42,154 nucleotides of DNA from a virus, in the IMG/VR virus record IMGVR_UViG_3300045886_000013, positions 1 through 42,154 of that record; one strand, 5' to 3'. Below the pieces are notes generated by a model. It made no database searches. It had not been told where the DNA came from and saw only the letters and a list, made by a program, of their open reading frames with translations. This document shows, piece after piece, positions 25,659 through 31,020 of this stretch; position 1 is the first letter of the stretch; each line of letters opens with the position of its first letter. The position numbers were made by a program, and so were the translations under genes.

Positions 25659-26541
25659 GCTCCTTCATGTGCCGCCACTGCTCACACCACTTAGCTACGC
25701 CGCAATAATCCCCGTCACAGCGGACCGATTTGCCGGGACGGAACTCTACCTTGTAGCCATTCTTCCTTTCCTTGAGATGTTCCTTGGCCTCGGCCTCGTT
25801 GAAGAACACCCGTGCCGCCTTCTTACTCCCTTCCTTGATGACCGCCCATTTGCTGTCGCGCATCCAGCGTTCCTCATCGGAGCAGTAGGGCAGCGGCACC
25901 CCGATCTCGTGCAGCATCTCCGTCTCGCGGTGCAGCCTGACCCGCTCGCGCAGGTAATTCTCCTGTCGCTTGACGGACCACAGCGGCACCTTCAACCTGA
26001 CCACCGGAGCCACCGGATACATGGCATCCATCGCTGCCTGCGTGCGCTGCCAGTCGCGGACGATGGCGACGATCTGCAATGCCGCGATCCTGAACTCCGG
26101 CTTGTTGCAGTGAACCAGATAAGCGAGAAGGTTCAACTGGTTGATCCACTCCGGCTTGACCTCCTCCTGCATCAGGGCGAAGGCGGTGGTCACCTTGTAG
26201 TCGGACAAGACCAGACCATCGATGGTGATCTCCTGAAGGTCGATCATCCCCGACACCTTCCAGCCATCGATCTCACAGGCCAGCCGCTCTTCGACAAGCG
26301 TTGGGGTGGAAGCCCCCATCTCCAGAATGTGGTGGACAGCGGAGCCGAACAGCGCCCACCACTCCTCCGAAATATCTTTCTCCATATCCACGAAGTGCGC
26401 CTTGCGCAGCATGTCGATGCGCGGCGGCTGGATCAGTTGTGTCACCGACCGGTGCACGTCGCCCTTGTTGTACTTGTCGTTGTTGACATAGGCTGCGCGG
26501 ACAATGGTGTCCGGCAGATTGAATTTGTTGGTGTACTTCAC
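25621..26541 (-). CDS. PD-(D/E)XK exonuclease, RecB/Cas4-like
   Basis: 306 residues from GTG 26541, chosen over a longer GTG start at 26613 because it follows GGGGTAGG and gives the usual N-terminus VKYTNKFNLPDTIVRA of this phage family. Motifs: His70/His71 in ALFGSAVHHILEMG, Asp101 in VSGMIDLQEI, and Asp114/Lys116 in LVLSDYKVTT, together the RecB-family active site. The C-terminus has two Cys (CDGDYCGVAKWCEQW), possibly an iron-sulfur or zinc cluster as in Cas4/AddB-type nucleases. It likely resects DNA ends for the annealase in the same operon. Confidence 0.8.
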   Translation of the reverse strand: MKYTNKFNLPDTIVRAAYVNNDKYNKGDVHRSVTQLIQPPRIDMLRKAHFVDMEKDISEEWWALFGSAVHHILEMGASTPTLVEERLACEIDGWKVSGMIDLQEITIDGLVLSDYKVTTAFALMQEEVKPEWINQLNLLAYLVHCNKPEFRIAALQIVAIVRDWQRTQAAMDAMYPVAPVVRLKVPLWSVKRQENYLRERVRLHRETEMLHEIGVPLPYCSDEERWMRDSKWAVIKEGSKKAARVFFNEAEAKEHLKERKNGYKVEFRPGKSVRCDGDYCGVAKWCEQWRHMKEHDNDQAEQGGAG

Positions 26542-26618
26542 TGCCCTACCCCGCTGGAAAATTTGATCGCCGGGACTGGTGGATATTTCTCCCGGCTCAT
26601 GGTTTGATAACACGACAG

Positions 26619-26649
26619 TTCATAGCATCAGACCCATGAAGAATGTCAA
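26619..26649 (-). promoter_or_regulatory. Promoter of the recombination/integration operon
   Basis: On the minus strand a perfect TTGACA (26649-26644) is followed after 19 bases by TATGAA (26624-26619) preceded by TG at the extended -10 position. Initiation near 26612 would give a leader of about 70 bases to GTG 26541. The element overlaps the 5' end of the divergent RusA-like gene. Confidence 0.45.
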
Positions 26650-27058
26650 GGCAAGGAAAAAACAGAACCTTCTCGGGCGTGAGGTTCCATGGACCAAGGT
26701 GATCCTCGGTCAGCCACATAGCAAGGCGAACTCCCGCAAACTGGTACACGTCAACGGCAAAGTCCGTTTCATCAAAAGCGATGAGGCGTTGGGTTACCTG
26801 AGTGCGTTCGCCATGCAGTGTCCGACGCTTGATCCCATGTTCCTTGGGGATGTCCATGTCGAACTCGAAATCTACTACACGAGCCGACGCCCTGACCTTG
26901 ATGAAAGCCTCATCCTCGACGCCCTGCAAGGACGTGTCTACGTCAACGATAGACAGGTCCGTAAGAAGACAGTCACCGGGCTGGTTGATCCACAGCGACC
27001 ACGAACAGTCATCCGTGTATCGTCTCTGGAGGGGAGTGATCGGCCAGTCAGTCCGTGA
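26636..27058 (+). CDS. rusA: RusA-like Holliday junction resolvase
   Basis: 140 residues from ATG 26636; a GTG at 26699 would give a 119-residue protein nearer the E. coli RusA length, so the start is uncertain. The conserved block is RRPDLDESLILDALQGRVYV followed by NDRQV, holding the acidic residues that bind metal in RusA, and earlier ILGQPHSKANSRKLV typical of phage RusA. It cuts four-way junctions as a dimer. It is divergent from the nuclease operon and completes the recombination set. The C-terminal 23 bases overlap the next gene. Confidence 0.8.
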   Translation: MKNVKARKKQNLLGREVPWTKVILGQPHSKANSRKLVHVNGKVRFIKSDEALGYLSAFAMQCPTLDPMFLGDVHVELEIYYTSRRPDLDESLILDALQGRVYVNDRQVRKKTVTGLVDPQRPRTVIRVSSLEGSDRPVSP

Positions 27059-27260
27059 CATCTACGAGGGTGACCCACGGGCGAGGGATGAGGTCTTTGC
27101 ATGGCTGGCCAGCCCTGACTTCGATACCGTCTGTTACTTGGCAAACGTGCATGTCGAGGACATGCGCAACCAGATGACCACGCTGGCTGGCCTGCCGATT
27201 TCGCTGGCCAAAAAGTACGGTCGCCTTCTCAGGGAAAAGATCAACCAGAAAGAAAGCTGA
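27036..27260 (+). CDS. Small hypothetical protein downstream of RusA
   Basis: 74 residues from GTG 27036, placed just after GGAGGGGA, a strong Shine-Dalgarno inside the RusA gene; longer in-frame readings lie wholly within rusA. The protein reads VIGQSVRDIYEGDPRARDEV, then CYLANVHVEDMRNQMTTLAG and a basic helical end (KKYGRLLREKINQKES). It looks fully alpha-helical. No family recognised. It is the last coding unit before the long non-coding, hairpin-rich interval. Confidence 0.55.
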   Translation: MIGQSVRDIYEGDPRARDEVFAWLASPDFDTVCYLANVHVEDMRNQMTTLAGLPISLAKKYGRLLREKINQKES

Positions 27261-27267
27261 CTATCGG

Positions 27268-27297
27268 TTGACAGCCTTCCGTGCAGGGGTGAAAAAT
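27268..27297 (+). promoter_or_regulatory. Putative promoter of the structured RNA
   Basis: A perfect TTGACA (27268-27273) is followed after 18 bases by AAAAAT (27292-27297), which matches four of six -10 bases. Initiation would fall near 27304, just before the first stable hairpin of the non-coding interval. Confidence 0.45.
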
Positions 27298-27303
27298 CAA
27301 GCT

Positions 27304-27640
27304 ACGGTGTAGAGGGTCCAATCCCCTCCGTCCGGCGCATACGCATAGCCAGTCCCGCCTATAGGGACCGAACCTTGGGATCAAGACCGAGGGGAACGAC
27401 CGTCGTTGGTCACCGTCGATTGGGCAATCGATCATTCACGGGAGACTACGTGCAACTCGTAGCCAGCATGATCCGTGGGCGCAGGGTTAACCATCCGACT
27501 GTGTGGAACTTAGGACTTCACACGAGGTGCCGCTGGAAACGTTCGGAGGGGAAGACGACCCCGTGGCAATCACCCCCTTTAACCCCAGAATGCGCGACGG
27601 GAAACTTCGCGCTGTTCTCTGGGGGGTAGGGGGGGTCGTG
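27304..27640 (+). ncRNA. Candidate large structured non-coding RNA of unknown class
   Basis: The 437 bases between 27261 and 27697 hold no credible gene but a dense run of stems. These are 27312-27328 (5 bp, 7-nt loop), 27352-27368 (5 bp, 7-nt loop), 27385-27411 (GACC/GGTC enclosing AACGA/TCGTT), 27416-27431 (6 bp, tetraloop), 27446-27462 (5 bp, 7-nt loop) enclosed by CACGG/CCGTG (27437-27441/27473-27477), 27501-27523 (7 bp with one bulge), 27528-27568 (TGCC/GGCA enclosing GGGG/CCCC), and a long C-run/G-run stem 27572-27636 capped by GCGCGA/TCGCGC. Hairpins, not codons, explain the sequence. It does not match tRNA, tmRNA, RNase P or group I intron signatures that I know. Ends are approximate. 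Confidence 0.5.
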
Positions 27641-27697
27641 GCTTAAGAGGGTGCCGGAAGGGATAACCGGTAGCGAAGCGAAAAAAAAGGAAACACG

Positions 27698-28084
27698 GTG
27701 GGAAAATATGGGAAGGGGAAAAGAGTGGGCTATAGGGATAACTGCGTCCAAAAAAATCTGTTTGAACAACCGGTGGTCACGCTGACAATCCAGTTGACCA
27801 TCTGGTTCTTTAATGATGGAGAACGAGACAGGTTTTTCCCGACACTGGACAAGGCAGAGGCTGCGGCATTCGAGTTCCTTAAGGGACAGGATGAGTGGAC
27901 GCAGATCGATATCGAATGTTGCGCCACACCACGTCTGACTAATGATGCTATCTGCGTCATGCTTGGTGAAGATAGCGGGTGGATGGTTGGACGGCGTGTG
28001 TTTGAGAGCGCCACCAAAGATGGCGAGATCATCGAAACAGATTATTCGAAAGACGCCAAGGCACCTGACGTATGGCAGAGGTAG
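27698..28084 (+). CDS. Hypothetical protein
   Basis: 128 residues starting at GTG 27698 after AAAAGGAAACACG. The first 18 residues are basic and glycine-rich (GKYGKGKRVGYRDN). The rest is a compact alpha/beta protein with TLTIQLTIWFFNDGERDRFF, AEAAAFEFLKGQDEWTQI, and MLGEDSGWMVGRRVFESATK. No catalytic motif is visible. A later in-frame GTG at 27774 is possible and would remove the basic segment. It follows the structured interval and may share its transcript. Confidence 0.5.
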   Translation: MGKYGKGKRVGYRDNCVQKNLFEQPVVTLTIQLTIWFFNDGERDRFFPTLDKAEAAAFEFLKGQDEWTQIDIECCATPRLTNDAICVMLGEDSGWMVGRRVFESATKDGEIIETDYSKDAKAPDVWQR

Positions 28085-28089
28085 GCAAG

Positions 28090-28254
28090 ATGTTCCTGCA
28101 CAATTGTTACTGCGGAAGATGGGGTGCCTTTGGTTTCGGCGTGTTCAAGGACAAGCCGGGTGTGTGGTTGTGTGCCGAGCACAAGGTTGAAGGCCGGATG
28201 ATGGAAGACCTTGGGTTGTTGGCCAGACAGAAATCTAAATTGTCCGGAAGTTAG
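28090..28254 (+). CDS. Small Cys/His putative zinc-binding protein
   Basis: 54 residues. ATG 28090 follows AGAGGTAGG at good spacing; ATG 28072 in the same frame overlaps the upstream gene and lacks a site. The sequence FLHNCYCGRWGAFGFGVF then WLCAEHKVEG gives a C-x-C ... C-x2-H set that could bind one zinc ion. Small zinc proteins of this sort are frequent in phage early regions and may act as inhibitors or adaptors. The stop codon lies inside the 5' arm of a long hairpin. Confidence 0.5.
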   Translation: MFLHNCYCGRWGAFGFGVFKDKPGVWLCAEHKVEGRMMEDLGLLARQKSKLSGS

Positions 28255-28296
28255 GAGGTTAGTTCACACGCCTACGGGTGAGAACTTACCTCCTAA
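28251..28296 (+). terminator. Long hairpin overlapping the stop of the small zinc protein
   Basis: Two 19-base arms (28251-28269 and 28278-28296) pair at 17 of 19 positions around an 8-base loop. The arm ends TTAGGAGG/CCTCCTAA are perfectly paired, and an A-rich then TTATTCTTT stretch follows. It could terminate transcription or protect the mRNA end. The stop codon TAG is within the 5' arm. Confidence 0.5.
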
Positions 28297-28382
28297 AACA
28301 TTATTCTTTAAGATCAATTACTTATCTGGCTCTTTGGGGTTTTCCGTATAAATAACGGTAATCGTTATCTCATTCATCTGTG

Positions 28383-28550
28383 ATGCGGAAAGGGCCGGTT
28401 GATAAATCACCGGGCCGGGAATACCGTCGAACAATCCGGTCCATCGGTTCGGGATGGCTCCTCACCGAAGGATCGGAGCGGGCGGGACAATAACGCAAGT
28501 CACCCTGCGAACGGGGGCGTCAGGTGTAGCGACTGCCCCGCCCATCCCTT
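28383..28550 (+). ncRNA. Structured leader or small RNA candidate
   Basis: No open frame of coding character is visible. Stems seen: 28393-28416 (GGCCGGT with GA / TC with ACCGGGCC, one bulge each side), 28457-28479 (GCTCC/GGAGC), with CCATC/GATGG at 28441-28457 as an alternative, and a closing helix GGGCGGG (28480-28486) / CCCGCCC (28537-28543) with AGTC/GACT inside (28498-28501/28531-28534). Mutually exclusive stems suggest a switchable leader for the secreted small protein at 28624. Class unknown. Confidence 0.4.
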
Positions 28551-28590
28551 CTCCCTGTCTGGTTTTCTTGGCGGTTTTCCAGACAGGGAG
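28551..28590 (+). repeat. Perfect 12-bp inverted repeat upstream of the small secreted-protein gene
   Basis: CTCCCTGTCTGG (28551-28562) and CCAGACAGGGAG (28579-28590) are exact inverted repeats around a 16-base U-rich loop; the stem extends to about 16 bp with one mismatch. It ends 33 bases before ATG 28624. There is no T tract after it, so an operator, attenuator or RNA-stability element is more likely than a simple terminator. Confidence 0.6.
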
Positions 28591-28623
28591 GAGGCTTCCC
28601 CATAACAGATGAAGGAGAAACAA

Positions 28624-28818
28624 ATGAGACTGCTACTTATCACGCTTGCGCTGTGCTCTGTCACAAACGCACAGGCGGCATCGACTTGCTACCTCTATGA
28701 CGGCGACGACTACTGGAACTGCCTGCGCGAAGAGTGGGCGGACGAGCAGGAGCGGGAGGAACTGAAGGAGGAAATCAGCCGGGAGATTGCAGAGCAGCTT
28801 GAGGAGGTGCTCGACTGA
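28624..28818 (+). CDS. Small secreted protein
   Basis: 64 residues from ATG 28624, preceded by the stereotyped AAGGAGAAACAA ribosome site. The N-terminus MRLLLITLALCSVTNAQA is a textbook Sec signal peptide with likely cleavage after AQA. The mature part holds two cysteines (TCYLYDGDDYWNC) that could form a disulfide in the periplasm, then a highly charged helix (EEWADEQEREELKEE onward). A structured leader and a 12-bp inverted repeat precede it, suggesting controlled expression. A role in envelope modification, superinfection exclusion or lysis is possible but unproven. Confidence 0.6.
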   Translation: MRLLLITLALCSVTNAQAASTCYLYDGDDYWNCLREEWADEQEREELKEEISREIAEQLEEVLD

Positions 28819-29081
28819 TGGCTATCGCGGGCGGGTACGTGGATGACAAGGTGGTGCGGGCACGCAAGATGCTGCGTGACGGAATGAGCCTACAGGAAAT
28901 GGCTCCGGCACTCGGATACAAGGAGGGATCAAGCGTGCGGATGTACCTCATCCGGATGGGTTTGCCCTTGCCATCTATCAAGGGTACAAGGCATAGACCG
29001 TCCTACTCGGACGATCAAAAGCAAGTGCGATCCCAGAAGATGAAAGAGTGGCATGCGAACCGCAAGTTGAGGAGTGGCTGA
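28818..29081 (+). CDS. Small HTH DNA-binding protein
   Basis: 87 residues, starting at the A of the preceding stop (TGATG). Residues of about 10-50 (VVRARKMLRDGMSLQEMAPA, then LGYKEGSSVRMYLIRMGLP) form a helix-turn-helix of the sigma-region-4/resolvase type with Gly between helices. The basic C-terminus (KKQVRSQKMK-like, NRKLRSG) could add DNA contacts. It is translationally coupled to the secreted-protein gene and to the next gene. A regulatory role in early transcription is inferred. Confidence 0.55.
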   Translation: MAIAGGYVDDKVVRARKMLRDGMSLQEMAPALGYKEGSSVRMYLIRMGLPLPSIKGTRHRPSYSDDQKQVRSQKMKEWHANRKLRSG

Positions 29082-29881
29082 TGCATGAGAAGAGCAGGCA
29101 TGACAGAAGCTTTGAGATGGTCACGGCGGCGGACCCGACTGACCAGTTCCACAGGGTCCGCATTCGATGCAGCGCAAGGGATTGCGACCGCACGATGATC
29201 TACTCGCGGCGAGGAGCGATCAATCCCATCGCTGCCGCGAAGTGGTTTCGGGATAAGGGATGGGGAGTGGGTGGACATCAGCGTGCCGACCGCTGCCCCG
29301 AACACTGGAGGGGTGAAGACATGGGTAAGAGGGCCAATGGTGGTGCGAACATCAAGACCAAGCACACCGACATCCGGACAGATACGGCGATACCGCCGCC
29401 CGTCACGTTCGATGACATGAAAATTTCTACCGGAAATTTGCATGCTTCCACGGAACAGATTATGCCAGAGGCTCCGGTCAGTCTGTCCATGAGTAGGGCA
29501 GATAAACGTATCATTTACAATAAGTTAGACGAAGTATACGCGGACGAAACCACTGGCTATCGGGGGCACTGGAACGATGAGAAGGTCGCGACTGATCTGG
29601 GGGTTCCGAAGGAATGGGTTGCGGCCATTCGTGAGGATACCTTTGGTCCAGAGATCAACCGTGAGAAAGAGAAGGCGGAAGTGGACCGTCTGGTGCGGGA
29701 GATCATGGATCGGTCCATGACCTACAACACCAGTCTCATGGAAGTCCAACTGAAGATAGAGGAATACGGTAAGCTATCGGAAACGTTGGATAAAAAGCTT
29801 GATGATTTTGAAACCAAGGTGGCTGCGATGACCGCCTTGTTTGCGCAGTTCGATGAAGCAGTAAAGGAACTGAAGGCATGA
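29081..29881 (+). CDS. Zn-ribbon and coiled-coil phage protein
   Basis: 266 residues from ATG 29081 overlapping the preceding stop and following TTGAGGAG. The N-terminal 80 residues carry RIRCSARDCDRTMIYSRRGA and AAKWFRDKGWGVGGHQRADR followed by CPEHW, a Cys/His ribbon pattern found in phage proteins near primases. A middle segment has RADKRIIYNKLDEVYADETT and EKVATDLGVPKEWVAAIRED, resembling a winged-helix or ParB-like end. The C-terminal 90 residues are a long coiled coil (KIEEYGKLSETLDKKLDDFE). DNA binding is likely. It overlaps the next gene by four bases. Confidence 0.55.
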   Translation: MHEKSRHDRSFEMVTAADPTDQFHRVRIRCSARDCDRTMIYSRRGAINPIAAAKWFRDKGWGVGGHQRADRCPEHWRGEDMGKRANGGANIKTKHTDIRTDTAIPPPVTFDDMKISTGNLHASTEQIMPEAPVSLSMSRADKRIIYNKLDEVYADETTGYRGHWNDEKVATDLGVPKEWVAAIREDTFGPEINREKEKAEVDRLVREIMDRSMTYNTSLMEVQLKIEEYGKLSETLDKKLDDFETKVAAMTALFAQFDEAVKELKA

Positions 29882-30237
29882 GCATGATCAATGAAGACGA
29901 ACTGGCCAAGGAGATACTGAACTTGGAGAAGACGGTGGAGCCGAAGAAGCCTGACCAGCTTGGCTTGAGTAAGGTGAGGCCACTGAACCTCCGTCCGGAA
30001 CTCGCTCGTCCGGTACTGACCCCGACCGGCATGGCTAAGGCAGTCGAGGCGGCAACCAACGAAGACACCGACAGAGCCACGCGCACCATGAACGAGCAGA
30101 TGGACAACATCATCTCCGGTCTGGAGCGTGACATTAGTGAGACGGAAGAGGTGCGGTTGACAATCGTCCGCCGCATCGATGATCTGAACATCGCAAGACA
30201 GGCATGCATTGCAGCCAAGGAAGTCCTGCAAAGATAG
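29878..30237 (+). CDS. Small coiled-coil protein
   Basis: 119 residues overlapping the upstream gene by ATGA. The N-terminal half is charged and Pro-rich (EKTVEPKKPDQLGLSKVRPL); the C-terminal half is a heptad-like helix (NEQMDNIISGLERDISETEE onward, then ARQACIAAKEVLQ). It probably assembles with the coiled-coil protein encoded just before it. No enzymatic motif. Five bases separate it from the next gene, which uses a TAGGGTAG ribosome site. Confidence 0.55.
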   Translation: MSMINEDELAKEILNLEKTVEPKKPDQLGLSKVRPLNLRPELARPVLTPTGMAKAVEAATNEDTDRATRTMNEQMDNIISGLERDISETEEVRLTIVRRIDDLNIARQACIAAKEVLQR

Positions 30238-30242
30238 GGTAG

Positions 30243-30728
30243 ATGCCGCTTCGCGAAACGGATGAAGATCGTGAGAATGAGGAAGCGATAGCCAATCTGT
30301 TGCTTCCTTGTTTCGATTGCGACAATTTCGAGAAGCTTCCCCGGTATCTGAGTTTGGATTATGTCCTGTGCCGGGACCGTGATGCCGACACCTTCGTCAA
30401 GGTGGAGTTCGATGACGAAGAGATGCGGGATGCCATTGTTTTTGTCGAAGCGAAGTTTCGATGGAGCATCCCCTTCGGCTATGGCGAAGGCTACTGGATC
30501 GCCATGAACAAGGTGACGGCGGCGAAGCAGTTCATTGAGATGGGTTACTCCAGCTACTTGGCCGTGCGTTTCCCGAACGCCAGCGTGCATATGGCTGACT
30601 TCAGGGACGTGATCCACAGGCCACGCATTGTGGTGGACGGACGCCGGGACCGAAAAGATGAAGGGTCTGTCGAACCGTTGGTCGTTGTCCCGTGGAACCG
30701 GTTCGAACTGATAGGTTACCTCTATTGA
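30243..30728 (+). CDS. Possible PD-(D/E)XK-fold nuclease-like protein
   Basis: 161 residues. The order LSLDYVLCRDRDADTFVKVE, then AIVFVEAKFRWSIPFG, GYWIAMNKVTAAKQFIEMGY and SSYLAVRFPNASVHMADFRD follows the strand-helix layout of a restriction-like nuclease fold, with Asp in LDYV and Glu-x-Lys in VEAKFR as candidate active-site residues. The acidic N-terminus (RETDEDRENEEAIANLL) is helical. Assignment rests on pattern recognition only. It ends the plus-strand early cluster and is followed about 100 bases later by a strong terminator. Confidence 0.4.
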   Translation: MPLRETDEDRENEEAIANLLLPCFDCDNFEKLPRYLSLDYVLCRDRDADTFVKVEFDDEEMRDAIVFVEAKFRWSIPFGYGEGYWIAMNKVTAAKQFIEMGYSSYLAVRFPNASVHMADFRDVIHRPRIVVDGRRDRKDEGSVEPLVVVPWNRFELIGYLY

Positions 30729-30828
30729 AATAGAACCTGTCTGCCTTTATGTTCCGGTGTGCAGTGGCTGCACCCGCTTGCCCCCCTCTACCCCCCCCAT
30801 GCATCTGGTGCAGCCAGTCTTGTCAGAG

Positions 30829-30861
30829 CCCTTCCCGTCCTACCCTGCGGGAAGGGTTTTT
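30829..30861 (+). terminator. Rho-independent terminator
   Basis: CCCTTCCCG (30829-30837) pairs perfectly with CGGGAAGGG (30848-30856) around a 10-base loop and is followed by TTTTTC. This is a textbook intrinsic terminator ending the 26.6-30.7 kb transcript. The upstream 100 bases (30729-30828) carry C-runs (CCCCCC, CCCCCCCC) and no gene. Confidence 0.85.
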
Positions 30862-30959
30862 CTTTGACAAATTACCGGGTTCGGGTTGTCGGCTAACGAC
30901 CGGGGGAGTAGACTATTCTAGTGTCATTTGTCCAGACGAGCATCCGGTCCTTGACACAT

Positions 30960-31001
30960 GGGCATCGCTGGTTTCCACCCCATTAGGCGATGCCCTCTTC
31001 A
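30960..31001 (+). terminator. Second terminator-like hairpin or attenuator before primase-helicase
   Basis: GGGCATCGC (30960-30968) pairs exactly with GCGATGCCC (30987-30995) around an 18-base loop, followed by TCTTCATTTTT. It lies only 20 bases before the start of the primase-helicase gene, so any transcript for that gene must pass it: an attenuator or regulated terminator is the simplest reading. No convincing promoter was found between the two hairpins. Confidence 0.6.
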
Positions 31002-31020
31002 TTTTTAAGGGTAACTTCCT

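Noticed and set aside
25603-26607. 334-codon plus-strand frame opposite the RecB-type nuclease
   Set aside because: The nuclease on the minus strand has its motifs and operon context; this frame is a shadow.
27312-27339. tRNA T-arm-like hairpin (GAGGG / TCCAATC loop / CCCTC)
   Set aside because: The seven bases that follow have no partner upstream to form an acceptor stem, no CCA follows, and no D or anticodon arm with U33 is found. It is better explained as part of the larger structured interval.
27375-27629. Open frame of 84 codons inside the structured interval
   Set aside because: No ribosome site, Arg/Trp-rich composition unlike neighbours, and its sequence is explained by stems.
27518-27769. 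Minus-strand frame of 83 codons across the structured interval
   Set aside because: Unlike neighbouring proteins, overlaps the likely start of the plus-strand gene, and follows the A-run and G-run composition.
30864-30896. TTGACA after the terminator as a promoter for the primase-helicase
   Set aside because: No acceptable -10 hexamer occurs 15-19 bases downstream; the TATTCT at 30914 is too far away.
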